Assembly (NCBI GenBank): GCA_002385815.1
Contig: DGEE01000014.1
Coordinates: forward strand, 25,001-33,160
Origin: Hungateiclostridiaceae bacterium UBA3934
Lineage (GTDB): Bacteria; Bacillota; Clostridia; Acetivibrionales; DTU013
Direction of reading: 5' to 3'
Length of the DNA: 8,160 nucleotides
Shown here: one piece after another, positions 1 to 5,087 of the stretch
Layout of the letters: each line of letters starts with the position of its first letter
Position numbering within the stretch: the first letter of the stretch is position 1
Notes under the pieces: model-generated
Told to the model about the DNA's origin: nothing
What the model saw: only the letters and a program-made list of their open reading frames with translations
The model's database searches: none
Translations under genes and position numbers: made by a program

Positions 1-279
1 TTCGAAAACCTGTTCATCGCCCTTGACGGCAAGCATTACGATACATTGGCCGTTGCACAGGAAGCAGGGGCACCTACATTTAACTATGGAGTGTTTCTGA
101 CGAATGTGCTCGACTTTCTGATAATAGCACTTGTCATATTCATATTCATAAGGCAGATAAACAGATTCAAGAGAAAGCCTGAACCTGCCCCGGTAACGAC
201 GAAGGAATGCATGTACTGCCGCACCGTTATACACAAGGAAGCGGTGAGGTGTCCGAATTGCACATCAGAGCTCCGCTGA
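1..279 (+). CDS. mscL: Large-conductance mechanosensitive channel MscL, C-terminal part (5' end off window)
   Basis: The reading frame is open from base 1 to the TGA at 277-279, so only the last 92 residues are visible. MscL is a homopentameric inner-membrane channel that opens under membrane tension to release solutes during hypo-osmotic shock. Seen here: the end of the periplasmic loop, the family motif NYGVFLTNVLDFLIIALVIF (start of TM2), then the basic linker RQINRFKRK and a short cytoplasmic tail. The tail ends in a CxxC...CPxC zinc ribbon (Cys codons at 208, 217, 250 and 259). In many Firmicutes MscL proteins this ribbon replaces the charged C-terminal helix of the E. coli protein. A TTG at 46 could be mistaken for a start, but the family match continues upstream of it to the window edge. 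The gene converges on the next one with a 16-nt gap and no obvious terminator between them. Confidence 0.95.
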   Translation, partial: FENLFIALDGKHYDTLAVAQEAGAPTFNYGVFLTNVLDFLIIALVIFIFIRQINRFKRKPEPAPVTTKECMYCRTVIHKEAVRCPNCTSELR

Positions 280-295
280 TATTTGCAATGAGCAG

Positions 296-1378
296 TTATC
301 GTATCAGCCTGATGCCGGTGTCAAAGGATTCCATGAAGACAAGGTCTTCCGGTGAGCTATATACTTCGATGCCTCCGTTGAAAATGATCTTTTGAGCGAT
401 AATCCTGCCGTATACAGTATGGAGACCATTGTTGAGCACAACAGTGCCATTGGGCGCATAGATGGTTCCGCGGATTACTGCTCCTGAATTGTTGAAGTGG
501 ATATTGCCGTTCTGCGAATATATGCAGATGGATTCAGTGCCCGGACCTTCATATGCGACAGAATTGTTGAAATTGATATTGTCCACGGCGAATATGGTGC
601 CGATGCCGGAGAATGTGTTGCTGTTGAAATTTATATGCCCGTTCACATATATGGCTTCATTGACATGGAGGTCACCATTGAAGCTCTGGCTGGTATTGTA
701 GTAGGTGCCCTGCTTCAGGGCCAGTTGTTTTATTTCTTCTGAAAAATCAGGCATATCGATGTAGCTGCTGAAGGGCTGTTCATGTCCGATGTCTGTATGA
801 GTGCTGTTAAGTGTGATCATGCCGACTGTGTCGAGCACGCCGGTGATAACCAGCGAATCATGGTTGCCATTATAGCGAAAGCCGTTGTTGGAATGGACGC
901 TTCCTTCCACATATGTATCTTTTCCGTTGGAGTTGAGTATGAGTTCCTGATTTTTGCTGCCTGAGAAAATGGCATATTCAAATGCACCCCTCAGGTAAGT
1001 ACCGCCTTTCTGTGCAGTTGCTGAAGCCCTGACGTCAGCAGTTTCCATGCCGAAAATGCCAGCCAGCGCATAATTGAACGATTGGGTGGCTTCTACAGTC
1101 ACCTGTCTGTCATTGTGAGCAAAGCTTACATCCATTGATGCGGCCTCAAATCCGTTTCTGTCCAGATATGTCCGCGCTGTTTCAGTCGCATCGGTTATGG
1201 AGGGCAGATCCTGTGCTGCAGCCAGCGCAGCCGAGTCTACAGCATTCTGAAGTCTGCTTTTTTGTATGCTTACACTGCCGATATCGACAACAAGGGCACA
1301 GAAACCCAGGATCAGCGTCATCATCAGGGCTGTCATAACAGCAGCAGTTCCTTTGCAACTCTTGACGGAAATGATCAT
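296..1378 (-). CDS. TadG-like membrane-anchored protein with Asn/Gly-rich beta-solenoid-like domain
   Basis: This 360-residue protein starts at ATG 1378, preceded by a G-rich Shine-Dalgarno (CAGGGGGTG on the minus strand). Residues about 12-36 form one hydrophobic helix. It is followed by VDIGSVSIQKSRLQNAVDSA and LAAAQDLP, the hallmark of the N-terminal domain of putative Flp-pilus/TadE-TadG-like proteins. The TadE-type Glu five residues after the cleavage Gly is absent (G10-TAAVM), as is usual for TadG-like members. From about residue 150 to 350 the chain is rich in Asn, Gly, Ile and Phe and shows loosely repeated units of about 20 residues ending in NFNSN, NFNNS, HFNNS, VLNNG and IFNGG. I read these as rungs of a beta-helix, similar to bactofilin or polymer-forming modules. 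The protein is probably anchored in the membrane with an extracytoplasmic solenoid. No other tad genes are in view, so a role in pilus assembly is unproven. Family call fairly sure, function unknown. Confidence 0.75.
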   Translation of the reverse strand: MIISVKSCKGTAAVMTALMMTLILGFCALVVDIGSVSIQKSRLQNAVDSAALAAAQDLPSITDATETARTYLDRNGFEAASMDVSFAHNDRQVTVEATQSFNYALAGIFGMETADVRASATAQKGGTYLRGAFEYAIFSGSKNQELILNSNGKDTYVEGSVHSNNGFRYNGNHDSLVITGVLDTVGMITLNSTHTDIGHEQPFSSYIDMPDFSEEIKQLALKQGTYYNTSQSFNGDLHVNEAIYVNGHINFNSNTFSGIGTIFAVDNINFNNSVAYEGPGTESICIYSQNGNIHFNNSGAVIRGTIYAPNGTVVLNNGLHTVYGRIIAQKIIFNGGIEVYSSPEDLVFMESFDTGIRLIR

Positions 1379-1470
1379 GAAAGCACCCCCTGATTTTATT
1401 TTATAGCCTCTGCAAAATAATAAAAGGTACGACGGTCACAAGATTTATGGGGAAAAAGTACTATTTTAAG

Positions 1471-1494
1471 CTATATGTTTGAATTATAATATAG
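1471..1494 (+). promoter_or_regulatory. Candidate promoter for the GNAT gene, inside a 6-bp inverted repeat
   Basis: A perfect TATAAT lies at 1485-1490 in a very AT-rich stretch. No good -35 is found 16-18 nt upstream; the best is an AT-rich ATTTTA-like hexamer near 1463. The box is flanked by the inverted repeat CTATAT (1471-1476) and ATATAG (1489-1494). If used, the transcript has a leader of about 150 nt before the acetyltransferase start. That leader includes a small hairpin, GACTT/AAGTC (1597-1601 and 1608-1612), and an open but unrecognised frame (1495-1623). Nothing else was recognised between 1379 and 1650. Confidence 0.4.
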
Positions 1495-1650
1495 AAGTAC
1501 AGCTTATCTGTCACACAGCAGCCGGCGGATCCCGAAGCCCAGGAAGTCCGGATGCAGGAACAGGAGGCTGAGGTACCTGGAACGCATTATATTAAAGACT
1601 TTTGCAGAAGTCAGACGCTGTAGCATACAAATGAAGGGAGAAGCATACTG

Positions 1651-2076
1651 ATGGTGGTAATAAAAAAAGTAAAGACAAGGGAAGAATTGAAGATGGTCCA
1701 TGATATCAGGCGGGAAGTGTTCATTGAGGAACAGGGAGTACCCGAAGAAATAGAGATGGATGACAAGGACGATGAAGCGATCCATGTGCTCGCTGTTGTC
1801 GACGATGAGCCGGCAGGCTGCGGAAGGATCCTTTTTAACGGCAGCGATGCCAGGATCGGCAGGGTCGCAGTCAGGAAAAAAATGCGCAGATCCGGCATAG
1901 GTGAGGGCATATGCAAGCTTTTGATCGCGATTGCAGAGGAAAAATGTGTCGAGAGGATCATACTATATGCCCAACTGTCTGCTGAGCCATTTTATGCACG
2001 CCTGGGTTTTGAGCGCCAGGGGGATGTCTTTATGGAAGCTGGCATAGAGCATGTGATGATGATAAGACAGATCTGA
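1651..2076 (+). CDS. GNAT family N-acetyltransferase (YjcF-like)
   Basis: This 141-residue protein starts at ATG 1651, with AAGGGAG (1634-1640) ten bases upstream. It resembles the YjcF/ElaA-type GNAT proteins, which move an acetyl group from acetyl-CoA to an amine of largely unknown identity. Visible marks are the N-terminal segment IRREVFIEEQGVPEEIEMD (residues 19-37), typical of the group, and the central strand RIGRVAVR. The acetyl-CoA pyrophosphate-binding loop is R79-R-S-G-I-G84, followed by a helix. Near the end are AEPFYARLGF (residues 111-120) and a closing EAGIEHVMM. The length fits the family and all core elements are present, so the protein should be functional. The neighbours are on their own promoters and do not indicate a substrate. 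Family call sure; substrate not inferable. Confidence 0.92.
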   Translation: MVVIKKVKTREELKMVHDIRREVFIEEQGVPEEIEMDDKDDEAIHVLAVVDDEPAGCGRILFNGSDARIGRVAVRKKMRRSGIGEGICKLLIAIAEEKCVERIILYAQLSAEPFYARLGFERQGDVFMEAGIEHVMMIRQI

Positions 2077-2081
2077 ATATC

Positions 2082-2114
2082 AAGGCTGGACCGGGCTTCA
2101 AGCCTTCCGGTTTT
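2082..2114 (+). terminator. Weak terminator-like hairpin after the GNAT gene
   Basis: The segment can pair as ACCGG-GCT (2090-2097) with AGC-(CTT bulge)-CCGGT (2101-2111), followed by TTTT ending at 2114. An alternative is AAGGCT (2082-2087) with AGCCTT (2101-2106). The T run is short and the structures compete, so this is only a candidate. Confidence 0.35.
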
Positions 2115-2137
2115 GCAGGAGATACAGCAGGACGGAC

Positions 2138-2181
2138 AAAATCCTGATCCCTTCTTCTCTTTTGTGGAGTACAGGATTTTT
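2138..2181 (+). terminator. 9-bp perfect inverted repeat ending in a T run
   Basis: AAAATCCTG (2138-2146) is exactly complementary to CAGGATTTT (2172-2180), with one further T at 2181. The A-rich left arm and T-rich right arm suit a bidirectional intrinsic terminator. The loop is long (25 nt), though CTC/GAG inside it (2157-2159 and 2167-2169) could shorten it. It lies just before the ZIP promoter and probably insulates the two transcription units. Confidence 0.5.
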
Positions 2182-2206
2182 CCCGGATGACCGTTTTGAG
2201 CGATTT

Positions 2207-2254
2207 CTGTTACGTTTTATACAGAAGTGGTATAATGGAAGTGGTCTGTATAAA
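2207..2254 (+). promoter_or_regulatory. ZIP gene promoter with overlapping operator-like repeats
   Basis: An extended -10, TGGTATAAT (2228-2236), is clear. The best -35 is poor (CTGTTA, 2207-2212, 18-nt spacing). The -10 lies in the middle of a perfect 10-bp inverted repeat, TTTATACAGA (2216-2225) and TCTGTATAAA (2245-2254). Inside it is an 8-bp direct repeat GAAGTGGT (2224-2231 and 2238-2245, period 14). The predicted transcript starts near 2243, so the left arm would not be transcribed. This favours a protein-binding site over an RNA hairpin. A metal-responsive repressor is a natural guess given the gene, but the sequence does not match the Zur box I know from Bacillus. Confidence 0.6.
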
Positions 2255-2269
2255 TAATATCTTCTGCAT

Positions 2270-2276
2270 GGGGGGG
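2270..2276 (+). promoter_or_regulatory. G7 Shine-Dalgarno that fixes the TTG start of the ZIP gene
   Basis: Seven consecutive G residues end seven bases before TTG 2284. No in-frame ATG lies near the start: ATG 2268 runs into TAA after four codons and ATG 2288 is in another frame. The G run is therefore the only credible ribosome site, and it supports the TTG start. Confidence 0.6.
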
Positions 2277-2283
2277 TCTTAAA

Positions 2284-3096
2284 TTGGATGCATTGTTGAG
2301 TGACATAAGTCCTGTTTTTCAGGCGTTGATAGCCACCGGTTTTTCCTGGTTCATGACTGCAGTGGGTTCAGCATTTGTTTTCTTTTTCAAGGCCATAAAC
2401 AAAAGGGTCTTTGATACTATGCTCGGATTTGCAGCAGGAGTGATGCTGGCGGCCAGCTTCTGGTCACTGCTCGCGCCGTCCATAGAGATGTCCGGAGAAC
2501 TGGGACTGCCGATATGGATGCCCCCCCTGATCGGATTCCTCGCAGGAGGACTTTTTTTGAAACTGGCTGATTCATTTCTTCCGCATTTGCATATAGGTCC
2601 GCAATGTGATCAGGTAGAAGGTCTCAGGTGCGGGTGGAAGCGCACTGTGCTGCTGATAACCGCGATCACACTGCACAACATACCTGAGGGTCTTGCTGTA
2701 GGCGTAGCAATAGGTGCGGCTACCAACAATCTGGGATCGGCAACTATAGCAAGTGCTCTTATACTGGCTCTGGGAATGGGTCTGCAGAATCTGCCTGAAG
2801 GAGCGGCAGTTTCAATACCACTCAGACGGGAGGGTCTTTCAAGACTCAAAAGCTTTTGGTACGGCCAGCTTTCAGGATTGGTAGAGCCGGTGGCAGGTGT
2901 GCTTGGCGTTGTTGCGGTGATGGCGATAAAACCTGTACTGCCCTACGCATTGTCCTTTGCAGCAGGTGCGATGATATACGTGGTGGTCGAGGAGCTGCTG
3001 CCTGAAGCGCAGTCGTCATCCAATTCGGATTATTCCACCATAGGCTGTATACTTGGTTTTGCACTGATGATGGTATTGGACATAACACTGGGATGA
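2284..3096 (+). CDS. ZIP family metal transporter (GufA/ZupT-like)
   Basis: This 270-residue integral membrane protein has about eight hydrophobic segments. ZIP proteins bring divalent metals, chiefly zinc but often iron or manganese too, into the cytoplasm. Residues seen: HNIPEG (131-136, TM4) and QNLPEGAAVS (168-177, TM5), the paired metal-site motifs of the family. There is also a short His-containing loop HLHIG (101-105) before TM4, SGLVEPVAG in TM6, and VVVEELLPEA near TM7. The second motif starts with Gln rather than His, as in GufA-type members. The TTG start at 2284 is chosen from the G7 ribosome site. Length fits bacterial members. The gene stands alone, with its own promoter in a candidate operator, and faces the ferredoxin-like gene. 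Family is sure; the exact metal is not. Confidence 0.93.
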   Translation: MDALLSDISPVFQALIATGFSWFMTAVGSAFVFFFKAINKRVFDTMLGFAAGVMLAASFWSLLAPSIEMSGELGLPIWMPPLIGFLAGGLFLKLADSFLPHLHIGPQCDQVEGLRCGWKRTVLLITAITLHNIPEGLAVGVAIGAATNNLGSATIASALILALGMGLQNLPEGAAVSIPLRREGLSRLKSFWYGQLSGLVEPVAGVLGVVAVMAIKPVLPYALSFAAGAMIYVVVEELLPEAQSSSNSDYSTIGCILGFALMMVLDITLG

Positions 3097-3102
3097 AGAC
3101 TG

Positions 3103-3130
3103 CAGCTTCACAGTCCCGGGGCTGAAGTTG
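3103..3130. terminator. Hairpin between convergent ZIP and ferredoxin-like genes
   Basis: CAGCTTCA (3103-3110) pairs with TGAAGTTG (3123-3130) over 8 bp including one G-T, around a GC-rich 12-nt loop. It lies in the 73-nt gap between two gene ends and could serve both strands. No T run follows on either strand, so it would be an atypical terminator. Confidence 0.3.
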
Positions 3131-3169
3131 ACAACTCAGACCGTCATATTTATACAGGTGCTGTGTGGA

Positions 3170-3988
3170 TTATTTTACTATGTTCCCGTCAACGGATACA
3201 GTAACCACATTCCAGGGAATCACTTTGCCGCTGGTCAGCATCGCATTTCTGACTGCGTGGACCAGACCGCTGCAGCATGGCACTTCCATCCTCAGCACAG
3301 TAATGCTCTGTATATCGTTGTTTGCCAGTATTGCCGCAAGCTTTTGCGAATAATCTGTATGATCGAGCTTCGGACATCCGATAATAGTGATCCTGTCCTT
3401 CATAAAATCGCTGTGGATGCCTGCATATGCATAGGCGGTACAATCTGCAGCCACCAGCAGATGTGCATTGTCGAAGTACGGTGCATTGGGATGTACCAGT
3501 TTGATCTGGCAGGGCCACTGTCTCAGCTGTGATTCCTGCTTTGTGTCGGTGCCGGCACACAGACTGCTCTCTTCAGCGCATGGGCCGTGCTTCATCCCTG
3601 GTGTATCGGATGCGGCGTTCTTGCTGATGATACGGGTACGCGAACCGGGGCATCCTGAGGTGTGGGCGGCATGGGTATGTGATGTCTTTTTTTCAGCGGT
3701 TGGGCAAGCACAGGGGCTTTCCTTATTTCCTTCATACGGGGGCCGGCCCATTTCCTCGAGGCGCTTTTGTACTGCGGCCTCATCGAAGGCATCCGCTTCC
3801 CTTTCGATTATTTCTATCGCACCTGTCGGACATTCAGGAAGGCAGTCGCCAAGGCCGTCACAGTATATGTCGGATACCAGCCTGGCCTTGCCGTTCTCCA
3901 GCGCCAGTGCTCCCTCGTGGCATGCATCTATGCAAAGTCCGCAGCCATTACATTTTTCTTCATTTATCTTTACTATTTTTCTTATCAT
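3170..3988 (-). CDS. Ferredoxin-type 4Fe-4S protein with cysteine-rich C-terminal domain
   Basis: This 272-residue cytoplasmic protein probably carries electrons through iron-sulfur clusters. I chose ATG 3988 over ATG 4006 because AAAGGAG sits eight bases before 3988 and overlaps the first codons of the longer version. The N-terminus holds C13xxC16xxC19xxxC23, then C43-DGLGD-C49-LPE-C53-P. The second motif has only three Cys in a C-x5-C-x3-CP spacing. A variable linker (about 75-150) adds CACP, THAAH and SGCPGS. The C-terminal domain (about 155-272) contains QLRQWPC160, AADC183TAYAY, IGC205PKLD and PC238C239SG, cysteines that look conserved and may bind another cluster. The architecture is familiar to me from anaerobes, sometimes near hcp or CRP/FNR-type regulators, but no partner is in view. 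The promoter carries a CRP/FNR-style palindrome. Electron-transfer role likely; reaction unknown. Confidence 0.85.
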   Translation of the reverse strand: MIRKIVKINEEKCNGCGLCIDACHEGALALENGKARLVSDIYCDGLGDCLPECPTGAIEIIEREADAFDEAAVQKRLEEMGRPPYEGNKESPCACPTAEKKTSHTHAAHTSGCPGSRTRIISKNAASDTPGMKHGPCAEESSLCAGTDTKQESQLRQWPCQIKLVHPNAPYFDNAHLLVAADCTAYAYAGIHSDFMKDRITIIGCPKLDHTDYSQKLAAILANNDIQSITVLRMEVPCCSGLVHAVRNAMLTSGKVIPWNVVTVSVDGNIVK

Positions 3989-4074
3989 TATGTTTGCTCC
4001 TTTCATGTATGATCTGTACCTTACACGAAACCCGTCTGTTCTGTGTGCAAATATGTGACTAAGTTTGTGTCAGG

Positions 4075-4123
4075 CATCTTTATTGTAAACCCGTACCAGA
4101 CAAGAGTCGGTAACCGGGGTTAC
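4075..4123 (-). promoter_or_regulatory. Ferredoxin-like gene promoter with HcpR/FNR-type palindrome at -41.5
   Basis: On the minus strand a -10 box TACAAT (4087-4082) predicts a start near 4075-4077 and a leader of about 90 nt. No -35 hexamer is at the right spacing. Instead the palindrome GTAACC-GG-GGTTAC (4110-4123) is centred between 4116 and 4117. With the first base of the -10 at -12, that centre is at -41.5, the classic position of a CRP/FNR activator that overlaps the -35 region. From memory, HcpR regulators of clostridia recognise a GTAAC-N4-GTTAC-type site and control hcp and a ferredoxin-like gene; this recollection needs checking. Confidence 0.55.
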
Positions 4124-4199
4124 GAAATTTTGCAGCCTGCGGTTCTACTTTCTGCTGAAAGAAAAAATTCTGTAATTTTCAAATTTGCCCTTTGATATG

Positions 4200-4208
4200 T
4201 GTTATAAT
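4200..4208 (+). promoter_or_regulatory. Candidate promoter of the ABC exporter operon
   Basis: An extended -10, TGTTATAAT, lies at 4200-4208 within an AT-rich stretch. The -35 region is weak (AAATTT-like near 4181-4186). It points toward the ATPase gene 175 nt downstream and is the best promoter for it. Its spacing from the CRP/FNR-like palindrome (about 80 nt) makes control of this side by the same site unlikely, though not excluded. Confidence 0.45.
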
Positions 4209-4382
4209 ATCTCAGAGAAAATTATGGTATCCGGCACAGCATCAGACTGGTTATGAAAAGTGTGCGTAAATTGTATGTAAATGGAGTACTGGAAACACAA
4301 CAAATGTATGTCTGTTTTATGTTATGACATCACAGCTTCCTTCTGATTTGCTGCAGGAAGCGGGACGAATAGGGAGGTTAAA
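4209..4382 (+). other. Leader region of the ABC operon, no recognised element
   Basis: About 170 nt lie between the predicted promoter and the GTG start. Two tiny overlapping frames are present (10 codons at 4224-4256 and 24 codons at 4253-4327, joined at ATGA), but neither has a Shine-Dalgarno. I found no known riboswitch core and no terminator-antiterminator pair. The last bases carry the strong AGGGAGG ribosome site (4371-4377) for the ATPase. Confidence 0.4.
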
Positions 4383-5087
4383 GTGATCAGTGTAGAACAT
4401 CTTGTGAAGAAATATGATAAGGTAATTGCAGTAAATGACATCAGCTTCACAGTGCACCCGGGCGAAGTGACTGTGCTGCTGGGCCCAAACGGGGCGGGGA
4501 AGTCCACTGCTATCAAGAGCATTGCGGGGCTCCTGAATTATGAAGGCAGGATCACCATTTGCGGGGTGCCGAACAAGAGCATCGAAGCCAAAAAGATTTT
4601 CGGTTATGTTCCCGAGATTCCGGCACTGTTCGACCTGATGACAGTGTGGGATCATGCAGAGTTCATTGCAAAAGCATACAGGCTCGCAGACGGCTGGCAG
4701 CAGGAAGCAGAACAGCTGCTGAGAAGATTCGAGATCCTGGATAAAAAGGATACCCTGTGCAGAGAACTGTCCAAGGGGATGCTCCAGAAGGTCAGTATCG
4801 TTCTGGCATTGATGATAGGACCGAGAGCCGTACTGTTCGACGAGCCGCTTATAGGTCTTGATCCGAAGGCTATAAGCGAGATGCTTGAAATGTTCGAAGA
4901 GCTTAAGCAAAAAGATATCAGCATCCTGATAAGCACACATATCATCGATACCATAAATGACGTCTGGGACAGGGCTTACATCATGAATAAGGGATCCATC
5001 GTCTACGAAACCACCAGGGAAGAATCAAAGTGTAAGGATCTCAAGGCTCTCTTCTTTGAAATGACAAGTATGGAGGTATCGGAATGA
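4383..5087 (+). CDS. ABC transporter ATP-binding protein (exporter type)
   Basis: This 234-residue nucleotide-binding subunit starts at GTG 4383, five bases after AGGGAGG. It hydrolyses ATP to drive the partner permease encoded next. Motifs in order: Walker A GPNGAGKST (34-42), Q-loop region GYVPE (74-78, Glu instead of Gln), signature LSKGM (129-133) in place of LSGGQ, Walker B AVLFDEP (149-155) with catalytic Glu154, D-loop GLDP (158-161), and switch His186 in STH. LSKGM and a VPE Q-loop are usual in the CcmA/DRA-type exporter branch, so these are not defects. The stop overlaps the permease start at ATGA, implying translational coupling. The pair resembles Bacillus YthP/YthQ. No substrate-binding protein is present, which fits export rather than uptake. 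The substrate cannot be inferred. Confidence 0.95.
   Translation: MISVEHLVKKYDKVIAVNDISFTVHPGEVTVLLGPNGAGKSTAIKSIAGLLNYEGRITICGVPNKSIEAKKIFGYVPEIPALFDLMTVWDHAEFIAKAYRLADGWQQEAEQLLRRFEILDKKDTLCRELSKGMLQKVSIVLALMIGPRAVLFDEPLIGLDPKAISEMLEMFEELKQKDISILISTHIIDTINDVWDRAYIMNKGSIVYETTREESKCKDLKALFFEMTSMEVSE

Noticed and set aside
46..279. TTG 46 as the start of a separate small gene
   Set aside because: The upstream bases continue the MscL match in the same frame to the window edge.
1400..1441. Minus-strand promoter for the TadG-like gene (TATAAA at 1400-1405, TTGTGA at 1436-1441)
   Set aside because: The spacing between the two hexamers is about 30 nt, too long for a sigma-A promoter, and no other -35 is convincing.
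4056..4072. TGAC-N9-GTCA inverted repeat in the ferredoxin-like gene leader as a second CRP/FNR site
   Set aside because: The arms are only 4 bp, the spacing is unlike known sites, and it lies downstream of the predicted start.
4090..4145. GGTTACCGA on the minus strand resembles the 3' end of the c-di-GMP-I riboswitch
   Set aside because: The core GGCAAACC and GACGCAAAGC elements are absent upstream, and the palindrome is better explained as a protein site.
4224..4327. Two overlapping mini-frames (10 and 24 codons) joined at ATGA ahead of the ABC operon
   Set aside because: Neither has a Shine-Dalgarno and both are short enough to be chance.
4383..5087. LSKGM signature and VPE Q-loop as signs of a defective ATPase
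   Set aside because: These variants are normal in this exporter branch, and the Walker, D-loop and switch residues are intact.
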